From contig CM074702.1 in the NCBI GenBank assembly GCA_037367355.1, forward strand, positions 930,001-994,000: DNA of 64,000 bases, written 5' to 3'. The notes under the pieces were generated by a model. That model was not told the origin of the DNA and ran no database searches. It worked only from the letters and a program-made list of their open reading frames with translations. A program made the translations under genes and the position numbers. Origin of the DNA: Neoscytalidium dimidiatum (taxonomy: Eukaryota > Ascomycota > Dothideomycetes > Botryosphaeriales > Botryosphaeriaceae). Of this stretch, positions 48,098 to 61,100 are shown piece by piece. Position 1 is the first letter of the stretch; each line of letters begins with the position of its first letter.

Positions 48098-50027
48098 TCG
48101 ACCCGGATCACCAGCTCTCCGATGGGCTTTCTTTGTACAACATTATGTATGATGCATATTACGAGGGAGTGAACAAAACTATAAGAGAAGAGGTCTAGCT
48201 ACGAGGCTTTCGATACTCAGTCAAGGGATCAGGCGTTAGGATGGATATACCAACAACCACATTGTCGAGTGCAACAACCTTTCTTCAAAGCTCACGGAAG
48301 CTATGATAGAAGAGCTTCGGGTCTCAGAAGGTGACCGATGTGCACTAGGAAAGCATTTGTTGCGGCAGAATGACGATATCGCAGTCCAGTTGTGTATACG
48401 AGAGCTGCCAGCACAAAATGAGAACAGTGTCATGTGAACACGAAATACGCTGAACTGCTAACCAACCGTCGGCAATTAGAAACGTCACGCGTCGGCAATT
48501 CATAGCATTTTCATCCAATAATGTCATGTTCATATGCCGTGGTCACCGCCGAGCGCTGGCCGTCTCCTCACGATACTTCCGGATGGACGGAGTCTTCACC
48601 GGCTTTTTGGGGAAATTGCCGAAGGATTGCAACTTGGCGGTCTGTCGAAGCTCACTGACTTAGCTCTGTTTTGGTTGAGGGAATGGGTTACTGGTAAAGG
48701 AAAGATCTACTGGCCCCCAAAAGCAGATCATTTAACGCGAAGAAGGTGCTTACATCACAGTAGATCATAAGCAGATGCCTGACCTTCTGTGCATTCGACG
48801 GGACGATCCGTTGCGGAGTGTGACTACCTTAGATCAAGCTTAGCCAGAAGATGGTTGAGGGGCAGAGTTCGTCGATTCTGGTCACCATCTGAAGGCTATT
48901 GTACGGGTGACGCCGGATTAACGATCATACTTGTCTTCAAAATGGACAAGCGCCGGATGCGGACTTTGGCGGTTAGAGCACGCTAACTTTCCGTGGCTGC
49001 GCTGGCAAGGCAGAATCCGACAAAGCGTCAACGCCTCGTCTGTTCAGGAACCGGTGAGCTCTCTCTTACGATCCGAACGCGAGCTTGGATATGACCACCG
49101 CTCAGCATATGTTCTCAGCACATCGCAGCAGCTGAAGAGACGGTTTGAAAACACGGGATGATACATACATGCGGGTATCACAGGATAATTGGAAATGTCT
49201 CAAGTGGTGCCTGACGGGGAGGAACTCGCTCGCAATGGCCGAACCCCAGCGAGTGTACCGTTCCACAGCACGCATCCACATTTCAAGCACCCATAAGCAT
49301 CGGACGCACAGGCCGACCATGGAATTGGGACTGAAATCTGCCAAAATTAAACCCTCACTCGTTTCTGGCTCCCCAATTCGTCTTGCTCCTGCATTTCAGC
49401 CGCTCCTTGGCGTTTATACAAACACGCCTAGCGGGCCGCCATCGCAGCCGCCACACCTTGGCATCACACTCTCATCCCAGCCAGGACCCTGAGTGTCCGC
49501 ACGCAAAACATCGCTTAAAACAGTCGCACAGATGCTCCTGACTCGCCCACGCTATCTCAACACGGCTATCGGTCTGCAAGGCTGGCTGCCACCCGGCGGT
49601 TTGTTTTGCAGTAATCGGGCGCTGTCCTTAGTGGCATGAGCCTCCCGTTGCACGACCATGCTGAGAACGGGTTGGTATCGAGTCACTATTACGAGCTGCG
49701 GGCGATTCAGCGGGCGGCCAGGCGGCAGGGCGCGGGTTTTGATGACTGGTCCAGCGTGGAGTGGAATTTGTGCCTTCGGCTTCTCTAGCCCGACGCCAGC
49801 CAGCCCTCAGAGGCGAAGGATCATGGGTGCCGAACGCGGAGATTCAGCCTCGTGCTGCCTGAGCCCAGAATACTTTTAATGTGTGGAGAGGGCGTGCTGT
49901 CCTCTCTCGGCTCATCCGCCATCTCAAATTCCTCTACTCCTCCCCGCCAGCTAACCGCCAGTTGGTTCATTCTATCTTCGCCCTGTGATCCCAAATCAAA
50001 GGAGGCACAGAGAATCTCATCGCAGCG
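48098..50027. other. Gene-poor region
   Basis: About 1.9 kb with only short ORFs lacking coherence or family resemblance. The right end is the promoter of the Cys-rich membrane protein. No RNA gene or transposon relic is recognised. Confidence 0.4.
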
Positions 50028-51355
50028 ATGCCAGCTTCGAGGTATATCGCTGCACTGCTAGCACCAGCTGCGGTGCTAGCCAGTCGCCGGGCCATAGCTG
50101 ATCCCACGCCAGCGGTATCTCCTGATCCGGTCGAAGGGTTTAGCCCCAAGATCACAGGAGCCGCACGTATAGAAGACGCAGCTATTGAGCTCCTCAAACG
50201 ATATGTGGACTATGACCGGACATGTGGCTTCGTAGACGCAGAACTTGGTACTCATCTCCGAGAAGACCCAGTAAAGACGATAGGAATTTTACTAACTTTC
50301 AAAAGCCAGTGCATTGACATGTGCGGGGACTTACATCTGTGCTACGAACACCATATGGGGAGTTGCAGGATGCTGCGATCCCTTGAGCCTCGACTCCTGC
50401 TATTTGTATACCTCCTGCGTTCCGAGTTCGCAGATGGCCAGCTGTACAGCATCAAATTGCCTGCTAAATGAAGCAGTAGCTAAATGGTATGGTCTTCAGA
50501 CAGTACATCTCCAAGAGTCTTATCATCGGTCACTGACCAGACCACAGCACCGAAGCCTCGGCACCCTATTGCGTGGACTGGAAATACGACTATATCACCA
50601 CCACACTCGCAGGTTACGGTTGCGACGTCTCGCAATTCACCGGCACGGTCGAAATCACCTACAGTGGGCAGGACACTTTCGACCTCAGCTCCTACCTGAC
50701 CTCGATCCCCGCCTTCAGTTTCCCCACCGTCTTCGTCACCCAAACGCAAGTCATCTCCGCCGGGCTCTCGGACAGCACGTCCTCCTCGTCCTCATCATCC
50801 ACCTCTCACCACGCCAGCAGCGGCAGCAAAACCCCCATCGGCGCCATCGTCGGCGGCGTCGTCGGCGGCCTCGGCGTCCTTGCCCTCCTCGCCGGCGCCC
50901 TCATCTTCCTCTTCTTCAAGAAGCGCCGCGACAAGCGCAACGCTGCGGCCGCCGCGGCCTTCTCGCCCGCGCACCAGCAACAGGGGCCCCCTGCTCCGCC
51001 CCCGATGCCCTACGCCGCCCCCGAATACAAGCCCTCGCCCGCGGGCGTCCCGCCGCAGATGCAGCAGCCCGGCAACACGGTGTCGTACTACGCGCCCCCA
51101 CCGCAGCAGGGCCTCGGCGGCGATGTCAAGCATGAGTATGCGCAGCAGAGCGTTTCCAGCGTGCCCACGACGCCCGGTCCGTACAGTCCGCCTCTCAGTC
51201 CCAGTCCGCAGTATACGCCGTCGCCGGTGCAGGGTGGGCAGGTGGGTGGACAGCAGGGGCAGCAGCAGCAGCAGTGGAATCCGGATGTCCCGCAGATTGA
51301 TGGGACACCGGTGCATAGGAATGCGGAGGGGCAGCAGGTACATGAGGCGCCTTGA
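50028..51355 (+). CDS. Cys-rich type I membrane protein, fungal family of unknown function
   Basis: Three exons: 50028-50247, 50306-50486 and 50548-51355, giving 402 residues. A signal peptide is visible (Ala/Leu-rich, about residues 1-25). The ectodomain (to about 225) has about a dozen Cys with pairs such as C-C-D-P and C-Y-L-Y-T-S-C, and reads like the cysteine-rich ectodomain found in many ascomycete surface proteins. A Ser-rich stalk, one transmembrane helix (about 230-252, Gly/Val/Leu-rich) and a K-K-R-R-D-K-R stop-transfer patch follow. The cytosolic tail is Pro/Gln-rich with several S-P and T-P sites. The overall plan is like Wsc/Mid2-type wall sensors, but the ectodomain is not a clear WSC domain. 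A role in surface sensing is inference. The introns of 58 and 61 bp restore the frame exactly. Confidence 0.85.
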
Positions 51356-51746
51356 GCGTGGAATCAGGAGGTTGCATGGGGAGACGAGGATAGGGTTTCG
51401 AGTCTTCCCGTTTTGCTGGTAACGATCATTACGAAGGGTATTTATGAGTTTGTGTAGGCTTCCGCCAGAGTAAGATTTAGAAACGACTCTTTATGGTACG
51501 TGGTGTGTCTATAAGACGTCCAAAAGTCCTCTTTTTTCCTTGTCTTTAATGCCGGAATTGTGCGCATACTTGTGAGTATATGGTAGTGGCTTCCGAAAAT
51601 GAGAGGAAACCACTACGGATGTCACTGCTTGTTGGTTCCTCACACTCACTCTCTGATTCCTCGTACAGCAACTCCGCGGGTACAGCCACATCGCTGACGA
51701 GCGCCTATTTCATGCCTTTCTTGAGTCCGAGCTAAGTGCTATCAAA
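51356..51746. other. 3' flank of the membrane protein gene
   Basis: About 390 bp. Nothing recognised. Confidence 0.4.
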
Positions 51747-53157
51747 TCATTTTCCTTTCGGACTCTCCACCGTTGACCGCTGCGTTGCGCTGTTCTTAGG
51801 ATGCCGGCTTATGATACCGGCAAAGTTTCGAGGCTCGGGAGGATCAAGGTGTGTAGCCGGCGCAATTAGAACATATTTGCTGGGCCACTGTAACAAATGA
51901 TTGCATACTTCCACGACCTCCGCGTTATAATTGAGACAAGCATGAAGCAGAATGGACATTCGAAAGGCTCTCCTTCTCTGACTTTCTTGGGCTGAGGAAG
52001 AACCCTCGCGCCTTCAGATGCATCGCCCTTGCAGGTTGCACATAAAGTCTGGGAACTCCCGGTATCTGAGCTTTCATCCGCTTCAAGGTCCAAAATGCAC
52101 ATTGAGCTTTATTGCCTGTGGTAATGATGAGGCAACCGTGCTTCGTGGCTGAACTTCCGATTTCTGATCTTCTACTGCACTCTCAGTCGACGATATACCG
52201 TGGGCAAGCTTCTTTGTATGCTCTTCGCGAAATTCGAAGTACTGCCGGCGCTTCGGATAGCCATCCTGAGTCTCTTGATGACCTCATCTGACACGGTAGG
52301 GAACTTATCACGGCCGTGGGCAGCGGCGAACTCTTGAAGTGAGATGTGTCGATATCTGCTGAGTTGATGAGTTGGTCATGAGGGGCGTAATTCTGATCTT
52401 TATGCTTGCCATTAGTTCACGTAGCTCGGCTTCTTTATTCAGTGAATTATCATCTCTATTGTTTGAGCATTCGCTGTCGTTTGAGTCACATTTTGGCTCT
52501 CTTTCTGAATGAATTTTATCCCAAGCGATCTTCTCTCCGCGGAATATATCATCCCTGTCAGTGAAATGATATCATCTATAAATCTAGCTCGAGACTGACT
52601 ATCCTGGAGAAGCATTTGAGGCTTTGCAGAAGTGCTTCCACTCTTTCTCTGATATATGAAGCATCTATTAGGAATATGAAGCTCAATGCTACATATGAGG
52701 TGAGTGCTACGTGCCGGAGATGTCCTCATACATTCACTATTCAAAAAGCACCGCAGCTCTTCTTTCAATGCTCATTTCATGCCAGGACTCCTTGAAGGCC
52801 CAGAAGTAGGCCGACTGGTAGAGCGAGCCGGCGAAGTGATAAATGAGTAAACTGCGGCCAAACTTGTTAGTCTCGATGCTTTTCGCCCCCACACGAAGCG
52901 ACCAATTGTGTCAGCAACCTCTTCAGATGTCATTTCGTCCGAAACTCCGATTTCGCCTGATTGACTGAGATTTGAAGTATTTCTGAAGACTCAAAGCACG
53001 TAGAAACAAGGGATGCAATATCTGACCCTGGAAGAAGCTTATCCTTCGGCACTGTGGCCTTTAACCCAGGTTTGGAAGGACTTTCAATTGCCGTGGACGT
53101 ATCAGCGTCCAGTATATCTGCAGCTAAATCGAATGACAAGGTGGGTTTGTGAAACAA
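51747..53157 (-). pseudogene. Decayed C2H2-type zinc-finger protein (fungal acuF-like family)
   Basis: Fragments in different frames line up, in order, with the C-terminal half of an expanded ascomycete family annotated as acuF-like C2H2 domain proteins. Visible pieces are: a Ser-rich N-terminal fragment (52930-53157); H-G-R-D-K-F-P followed by E-V-I-K-R-L-R (about 52260-52330); R-R-Q-Y-F-E-F-R-E-E-H-T-K-K-L-A (about 52190-52245), in another frame; and G-E-P-F-E-C-P-F-C-F ending R-R-S-W-K (about 51910-51970), in a third. At least three frame changes without room for introns, plus loss of the final His-x-D-L-x-P-Y-x-C part, indicate a pseudogene. Some breaks could still be unusual introns. Function of intact members is unknown. 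Confidence 0.65.
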
Positions 53158-53641
53158 GACTTGCGACTGTTCCCTGCTAGCCTAGACTGTGTTGTGAATA
53201 GTAACGAGCCTTGGTAGGGTGATGCGTATCCTTGTCAAAATGCAATGTGTCGAAGACCTTTCCACCTGGAACCAAGGTGCGTGAGCTAATGTGACGCCAA
53301 ACTGATTCGTGGAGATGCTCTACTCTTGAGACTGGAGAGTCATTTGGAGAGCAATTGACGAGTACCACAGAATCCTCGATATGGGAATTATGAGAGGGAA
53401 ATCGGACAGCCTACCTAAGAAGTAGCCAAGTGGGTATTGCCGTTCTCTCAAGATACTCTCTTACTGGCAGACCTATTTATGGATTTTTGCTCCAGCGGTG
53501 CGTGACCGGGGGACGTAGGAAGCTGATATGCAGCCTCGCGAGATGTGAACGCCTCATTCTTACCCCCAACTGATTGTCCAGCATCAACGTTTGGTCTTTT
53601 ACACTTCTCAAATAGCACTACTTTCGTAATCAAATCTTCAG
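53158..53641. other. Spacer between two decayed genes
   Basis: About 480 bp between the head-to-head relics. A minus-strand ORF (53177-53368, with H-L-H-E-S-V-W-R) may be an upstream exon of the C2H2 relic. No start codon for the DUF7580 relic could be fixed. Confidence 0.35.
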
Positions 53642-55276
53642 GATACGTCCGAGATCGAGGCTGCGGGTTTGGTGCTTGGAGCTCTGCCGGTGATTGTCGA
53701 AGGACTGAAAGTGTATGCGAACGGCATCTCAACAGTCCAAGAATACAGGAAATACCAGCTTCCTTTGCAAAGCTTGCACGAAGAACTGGGCAATGAAAGA
53801 GTTATATTCCAAAATGTCTGTGAAGAATTGATGGATGACATGGTAGAAGACAATAGAGAAAAAGCGAAACTATTGAACTTCATTGGTGGAGATGCTTGGG
53901 AAGATCCACTTCTTGAGGAGAAGTTCGAGTTGTATCTCTCCGAAGGACCTCACAGAGTCTATAAGCGCAAGTTGGAGGGCATGAAACATGCGGTGGCGGA
54001 GGCCGAGAACCTGTTCCAAATTGGGTCCAAACACGAGGTAGGCTTTATGTATCATTGTAATGCTGTGTTTCTCCTTTTATAAACTGTGTGGGCCCAAATC
54101 AAAGCAGAAGGGATACAGACAAGGAGGAGAAAAAGCTCTACGCTGCATACAACAGCAAAATCCGAGAGTGCAGAAGAACCCTGGCTGAACTTACACAACA
54201 CAGGCAGAACAAGGAAGCTCGAGATCGGAGTGCTCGGACAAGTAAACATGTGCGAAAGACTCCAGACTTGGACTTCAGCGTCATACAGATGTGCTGCGCG
54301 AGTGTACGACGTCATCCGAGTCGGGCTCGACTGCAGTTGCAGATCATCTCATGACATCAACTTACACCTTAAGCCTCATTAGAAGGCCACTTCAGGATCC
54401 AAGAACAGGCTGGAACGCATGGTTTATCCTTCTTTCCGGGTGGTCTTCTCCTATATCACAGACAAATCTCCTCCGGTAACGCCTTCATGGAGCATTGAAG
54501 TCGTTGAAATTTTTCCAGATGTAGATGGAGAGATTGAAGGACCTCGGTCCGCTTTGACCTGTCATCAATCGAAGGATGCCAAACCGAAAGGTCGATACCT
54601 GGATCAAGATAATCTGACGGTTGGCGAGGTGAAAGCTGTGTCATCGACTTCTGACTCCATCGGCAATATCTCTCTTCCTATCACAAATGTATCTAGGGCA
54701 GGCTTTTCAGGAGAATACTGTAATCTTCCTGAAATGGGAGCTTTTGCGCCAGAAATTTGGAGTCTTGCAGCACGCATAGGCTGCTCGAACTTCTCATGAT
54801 CCAGGTCTTCTGCCGTTCCGTAAAGCTCTTTCACTTAGCAGAGCCGGAGAGTATCGGCAGCGCTTCAGCAACCTCTTCAGACTGCGCCCTGCTGTCGTCT
54901 TGCGTGGAGATTTTCGGAGCTGTACTGCATTCCATGGTGCGACCACGCATGGGGTCACAATGGCATCAATATGCTCGACTTTCCAGACTACTTGATTCTT
55001 GACCGGCCATTAATCCGCCGACCAGTCGTTACAACGGGCGGGAAACACTCTGAAGGGCAAAACTCAGTGAGCTTCTATAACTTTACATCGTCTCAGCCGC
55101 GTAATCAGGCTCTATTTGCCCTAAGCGTGCTCCTAACAGAGCTCTGCTTCGGGAAGCCTTTCGACAAGCTTCGAGAGCAACAGGTGTATACGCTCGGCAT
55201 GCCAGACACTTGTCCTGACTTTGAAATAGCATTCCGAAAACCTGCTTACCAAGATGTTGTATTTCTCTTGGAATAG
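53642..55276 (+). pseudogene. Decayed DUF7580-family gene
   Basis: The N-terminal part (53642-54040) reads like the DUF7580 start: S-E-I-E-A-A-G-L-V-L-G-A-L-P-V followed by helical segments. A Lys/Arg-rich helix (about 54120-54240) then changes frame by one before the conserved D-C-S-C-x-x-S-H-x-x-N-L-H-L motif (54325-54370). An in-frame TAG at 54380-54382 interrupts it; reading continues in the same frame to F-R-V-V-F-S-Y. Another one-base shift separates V-L-H-S from P-W-C-D-H-A-W (about 54930). The end, with L-L-T-E-L-C-F-G-K-P-F, is intact to 55276. An acceptor-like TTCAG at 53637-53641 suggests a missing or unidentified first exon. The breaks point to a pseudogene. DUF7580 proteins are expanded in ascomycetes and their function is unknown. 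Confidence 0.7.
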
Positions 55277-56363
55277 AATCTGCAAATGTTTTCTGGTGGC
55301 AGAAGAGAAAATACGAGTTGATGTCAGGCACCTAGGCGCCGTTAAGACTTCTTGAGTTCAGTGCAGAGCGATGACAGGGGTAATCACCATCTCATATACT
55401 TTCATACTGCTGTCAAGCCATCGGATGAACATCCATCGAACATCAACTCTATGTTATTCTGCGTCAATGCCTTATTGTAGATGTGGAAGAGGTTCTTGTG
55501 GTGACAAGGATTTATTCCGAGGATCTTCAGCTACTTAAACCGTATGTCAAATAACATGCACTGAGGTGATCCAATGGCGGGATGCAGACATGATCTATCT
55601 GATCTCATTCCGTAGACGAAATTGCACAAGGAGGAATAAAGTCCAGCAGCACATGTCGGCAGGGGCACACCGGTGGCGTGCTTCCACCGATCTCGCCTCC
55701 GAGAGACGGATACGGCCACTGTCCGGTGGAGGGTGGTCTTAGGCTGCAACGCGCCACGAAACCACCACCGCAACTCAAGCTAGCCTTCCCCAGAAACGCC
55801 TCAGCTACCGTTTCGATCCGACCCACGCTCTAACACCCACGCTAAAGCCGTACCCATACTTAGTTTTACCAACAGAGCGAAGTCACCGCAGGAGAACCGC
55901 ACGTCCGGGAACGAAATCCCTCCCGAAGAAGAAGTCCCAGGGGAATGTGAAACGAACGCGACACTCATCACTTGCATGCCGTCGAGGGGTCCTTATCATT
56001 CGACCGCAAAGGATTGCATTCCCTGCACCAGAAAAGTGCAAGTCCTGAGAAAAGAATGGACGGCCCACACTCGGAACGACGCGGTAGCTGCGGGCACGCC
56101 AGTCGTGTCGGCGACGGTCCGTCCAAGTCTCAAACACAACCAGCTGTGCTAGCGCCCGCCTGACGCGCATCAGACCATCGCGCCCAAGTGACACCCACAC
56201 AGCTAATGGCCTGCGTACTTGTAAGGAAGCAGCAGAATCCACCCGAGGCCCGACGAGATTGTCGTATCTCCGGGCTGAAGGCTAACCCAGCCGATGCGTC
56301 TCCGCCTGATTGCAGACATCCCATCGGCTATTGATAGTTCGACCTTCCCGGATCGCGCTCATG

Positions 56364-56381
56364 AAAAAAAAAAAAAAAAAA
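56364..56381. repeat. A18 tract
   Basis: Eighteen consecutive A's in noncoding DNA. Confidence 0.85.
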
Positions 56382-57307
56382 GACCGCACCTTCGTATACA
56401 CGGGGGCCCTGATCCAACCGCCTTGGCGCGTGGAGTAAAGAGGAAGGGAAGGCCCCGCCACGTCGAACGGTCCTCGCCAGACTCCGAGGCCGTTTCAGCC
56501 CTACCCAACGCGGCGTGCCTCGCATTGACTTCCCTGCTGGGGCAATTGCCATCTTGCGCCCGACTCCCGCTGCAATCCCCTTCCCTATCTCTCCCCCTCG
56601 TCAAGGCTGATATTGAGTCGGCGCGCTCTTTGATAGACTATATAGGGTCAGTCGCATGTGCGGGTAACGTAAGCAAACCTGCCTTCCCATCCCACTGGCA
56701 CGCCCTGTTCCCGAAGCGCCGACGGCAACCCGCTCTTCCGTTTTCCGAGGGCGTGGTGGTCGAGCTGCGCAGCGCCCACTTTGCGGCTTGCGAAGAGGTC
56801 CCATCCGTTGAGGTGGTCAAATGGTGCTTGCTGCCTCTAGCGGCTTCCGCCGCGTTCCGGGCCACCGTTCAGGACTCAATCTGCCTTGACCAATGTGGCG
56901 GTGGAAATGTTGTTTCGTGATGCGGTGAAGTTGTAGAACGCACCACGTATGACCCGCAGGCGAAGCGGTCTACGGCTCTCGTTGGGAAAGAAAAAGTGTT
57001 GTATTGAAAAGTCTTATATCTGAATAGAATCAAACTCCCTCATCCTGATAAAGAAGCAAAATTGCAAGTCAACTGACCCAACTACCAAAAACACCAAACG
57101 CCGTACCTCCACTCACCCAGGTATCGGCGATCAGACAGCGACAAAAGCCCCGCAACGTTTCAGAAAACGGGATTGACTGCACAGACAATGAAGAGTGAAG
57201 GACAAAGACATGCGCGCGACGCCGGATTTCTGGTAAATAACACCCGTGAATTTCATCTCATCATCACTTCATCACAGCTTCCCGCTACTGGCTGTCTCTC
57301 TGGACGG

Positions 57308-57404
57308 TTTTTTTTTTTTTTTGGCTCTTCGTAGGCCCATCAGCCCACTTTAACCTAGACACCTCCTCCTCCTCCGCCTCCTGCTGCTGCTGTTGCTGCT
57401 GCTC
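57308..57404. repeat. T15 run and CTC/CTG trinucleotide tract
   Basis: A T15 run at 57308-57322 is followed by a mixed (CTC)n(CTG)n tract at about 57360-57404. Both lie in noncoding DNA downstream of CDC24. Confidence 0.75.
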
Positions 57405-58102
57405 CGATCCTCGCCCTCCTTAAGCCCGCCATCCACCGTCATCCACCTACTCGACTTCGTCCTCTCTCCTCCTTTCGGCTTCACATATCGTAACGAGTCC
57501 CCCTCGAGGACAGGAGCAAAGCAATCCGGCGATGAGCTGAGAACAGAGGCTAGCGTCAAAAGACAAGCCATGCGGGTAACCGCGACCTTTTAAGCGGGAG
57601 CAACCCGGCGTGTGCCGCGTCCGAAAGAGAAGCGAACATAAACTCCACAAATAGAACCGCATCGAGAAGTGAAACGAAGCGGAAGATGTTATGAAGGCTC
57701 TCATATCCCCATGAATACTTCATATCCGGGTAAGTGGTATCTCTTTTTGCGTCGACAATCCGGACTTTCCTGGAACACAATCCTTTTCTCCATGCAATGA
57801 GCCCACAATCTTCCGGAATAGATAGACCAGTTGCGAAAATACAACGTCCGCCCGGAGAAGAGTCAGATTGTCGGTCTGGCAGAGAAGGGAAAGAGAGAAA
57901 AGAAAGTGAAAACAACCACACACCGGAGAAAGGAACAAAACAATCGCGGGGCGCCGGTTGAGCGCCGAGAGTATGATGTGATTCGACATGGCAGCCACCC
58001 GAAGCCAGAGACGCCGGTAGATGAAACGGACAGCGAAAATACGAGAACGACGCGTTGGGGGGAATCGATCAAAACGAAGAGTGCCTATTGTACTCGAACA
58101 GC

Positions 58103-61100
58103 TCACTTCTGGCAGAAAAGCTCAATCTCGCCCAGCTGACCAGCAAGCAGTTGGTCTCTCTGCTGCTCCTTCCAAGTCTCGAACGCCATTTGCACGTCCT
58201 CATCTGATTGGATGCTGACGTAATCCTCGTCGTCGAGATACTTGAGTTTGACTTGCCCAGAGCTGAGACTCACGTTCGTGCTTCGCTGGAGCTTCGCGTC
58301 GATGCGGTCTTTGAGGCTCTGGAAGCTGATGTTGGTGCTGACGACCAGCGTCATCGTCGAACCCGCAGAAGGGCAGTGAACCTTCACCTTCAACTGTGAC
58401 GGAATCGGGACATCGGAAGGCTGTACTGACGGGAGCGTTGGCGAAGCTGGCCTGTCAGCTGCCGGTGTCTGCGTTCTCTGTTGCTCGAACGACGATGCCG
58501 GCGTGGCGGTTCTTGATGAGCCGGGCGTCAAGCGCGAGTCCTGCCGCGCGTTGGCGTCGGGATAATCGAAGTGGAGATTGATTTCAGAACCGGGCGTGCG
58601 GAGCGCTTGCTTTTCTCTTTGGATGCTTGGAGACTGCTGGCGCGGCATGGAAGTGGGGATGTTCGGGGAATTGCTCTGGCTCCGGTTTACGAGGCCAGGG
58701 TTGTAAGCGTAATGGGTAGGGAAAGGGGGAACGTCTGGGACGGAGCCGCCTGGAGTACGCCGCTGGGTGCCGACAAGATGGTTGTGGATATCCGGACTAC
58801 TAGCTGAACGAAGGCGGATTTGTGAGTTCATAGCACTTTGGGAAGCTGCATTTGGTGGCAGAGATGGTCGTCCTACTGCGTTGCGACCGTTTGGATAAGT
58901 GTGAGACCCACTTGAAGCGTCGCGAGAGGCGTGTCGAGCCATGGCCGGGGCGGTGAAACGGTTGTTGTCGTCTCCGTGCCATCCGTTTGGAAGTTGTTGG
59001 CGTGGGAATGGGAACATACCGGAAGAGGAACTTGTGCGTGTCGACATGGGGGACTCGATGCTAGGCGAGAAGTAGGAGTCCATGGGCCCTCCACTGCCGG
59101 GAGAGATATGACCTGCCTGGAGAGCTTGGGTTCGGAGGGTGAGGGGTGGGTTTTGAAGTGCACCCATGGGAAAACGGGGTGGTGCTGCGCGATTGGTCGC
59201 AGATGAGGGCTCTGGTTGCGGTCGGGACGTATCTAGAGGGTTGACACCACTCTCGCCAGTTGCAGATCGCGCACGGCCGGTCACAGTCGATTCGCCCTGG
59301 GCCAGAGTGTAGTCGGTCTGCCCAGGGTATCCGGTGGTTACTTCGGTAACGTCTATCTCGTCGTCTTCGTCGGGCTCGGCGTAGGGATTCTCGATAGGAC
59401 CTTGATCTTTGATGTAGGTAAATTCTGTTGCTGATGTTGTCGAGTGTTTGGTAGTACTGCTCGATCTTTGGGCATCTTTGAATTGCCTCCTCTGATGGTC
59501 GACTTGGTGGACCCATTTCTTCAGAGTTTCCTCTGTGGTGAACCGGATTACGAAATTCTCGATACCGGGGTCACCTTTCCAGAAAATTTGGCAAGTGTAT
59601 GAACCTATTGAGAGATACGTATTAGGAATCACTGCCACAATCTGCCGAAAGTGAGAACCTTACCTGGCTTCGCCGTGGAGATCGCATCGGTGACGTTCTG
59701 CATGAAAATGCGACCCTTGAGCTGCAACTTGGGTTTGCCCCTCTTGTCGTAGAGCTGCTTATTGCTCATGAGCTTGTTCTTCTGCTTGTTGGGATTGATT
59801 TCCTTGCAACATAGCAAAATCATTTCGAAGAGGTAGATTTTGTACTGCGGAATTCCATGTCAGCGATGCCCAATGAGAAGCCGTGATGTTCGCGGAAGAG
59901 TTGCAGGAAGTTGGCAATAAGCTTCGGTTGCAACGTTCCAGCGTTTCGCGGTTGGGACAACCCACCTCTCGCTCTTGGTCCTTGCCGCTTGACCCGTCCC
60001 CCTTCAAAACGGTAAAGGTACCATAGAGCAACAAATCTCCGAAACCTTCGATGCGATGGCCCTTCCAATCTTCGACGCGGCTTTTCAATTCTTCCAGCGC
60101 TTCTTTACGGTCTTCTAGGTCAACAGCCTCGTTCGTTCTCTTCAACACCGACGATGCAGCGTCAATACCCGTCGAAATGTCGTCACGTCTTTCCTCATCG
60201 AGATCACCCTTGTCCCTGAGTTCCTATGAAATAATGAGTGTTTTGCGCGGCACAGAGTGAACACGGATACGTACCTTCAACAACAGCGGGTATTTAGAAA
60301 GACGTTGGAAAGGCTTGAGTAGGAAGGATGTCAAATGTGTAGGCGATTCAACCATTTGGCGGAGTTCTGGAGGGCCACCGGTTTCCTTCAACTTTTCGAA
60401 CTCTGCCATTGCCGTCTCTTCGCATTTTTTCTGATTTGCGATGTACGGTTCGTACACCTTGAACGCCTCCTTGTACAACACGAAAAGTCTGCCCCAATTC
60501 TGTTCTGATTCCGGTTGCGCGTTTGTTTGTTCGACGCGGATCAAGAAGCGGCGTTGGAAGTCGAGTAAGGCGTTGAGGTTGAGGAAAATGGAATGGACAG
60601 CGTCGCCAGTGACCACTCCCTTCTCTTCCACGAGCTTCTTGAACTCTTGGAGGAGCTCGAGATGCTGAACATAGGTGCGCTCAGTCTTGACCAGCTCGTC
60701 AATGATGTGCTGGCGCTGGGTGCGTTTCGTCGTCGTGGTAGCATCAGAATCGGCGCCATCGCCACCATCTATGTCATTGCTGATGATTCCCTCTTTGACG
60801 AGAATGTCGAGGACACGGTTGACAACCTTCACCACCTGTTTGACGTTAGATCACGCCACGCGATGCGGCGGGTCAAGAAATAAACAACGTACCTTGACAA
60901 AGCCCGTCGTGTCGTCGCCATACAGGTCACTTATCACGAAACACTCTTCCGAAGGGAACTTGAGCTGGTTGATGCACGCGGAAAGGAATTTGTACGTTGC
61001 GACCTGCTCGCGCTTCTTCTCCGAGACCTTGTTCTTGTCGACTTCGAGTCGCACGTCGGGATCGAGGGCATTGTAGATGGTCATCAGAGGATAACCCTTG

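Larger units (their letters stand above)
55277..58102. other. Gene-poor region downstream of CDC24
   Basis: About 2.8 kb. Several ORFs occur; one on + (56294-56920) contains a Lys run caused by A18 and is judged spurious. The right part is the 3' flank of CDC24. Simple repeats are listed separately. Confidence 0.4.

Noticed and set aside
51866..51910. A 21-bp GTATGC...ACAG segment as an intron that would rescue the C2H2 frame
   Set aside because: Far below the usual minimum intron length of about 45 bp in this window.
54240..54280. A 37-bp GTAAAC...TTCAG intron that would restore the DUF7580 frame
   Set aside because: Shorter than any supported intron here, without a clear branch site, and other breaks in the locus would remain.
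56294..56920. 208-codon plus-strand ORF
   Set aside because: Contains a Lys run coded by an A18 tract and shows no domain or codon coherence.
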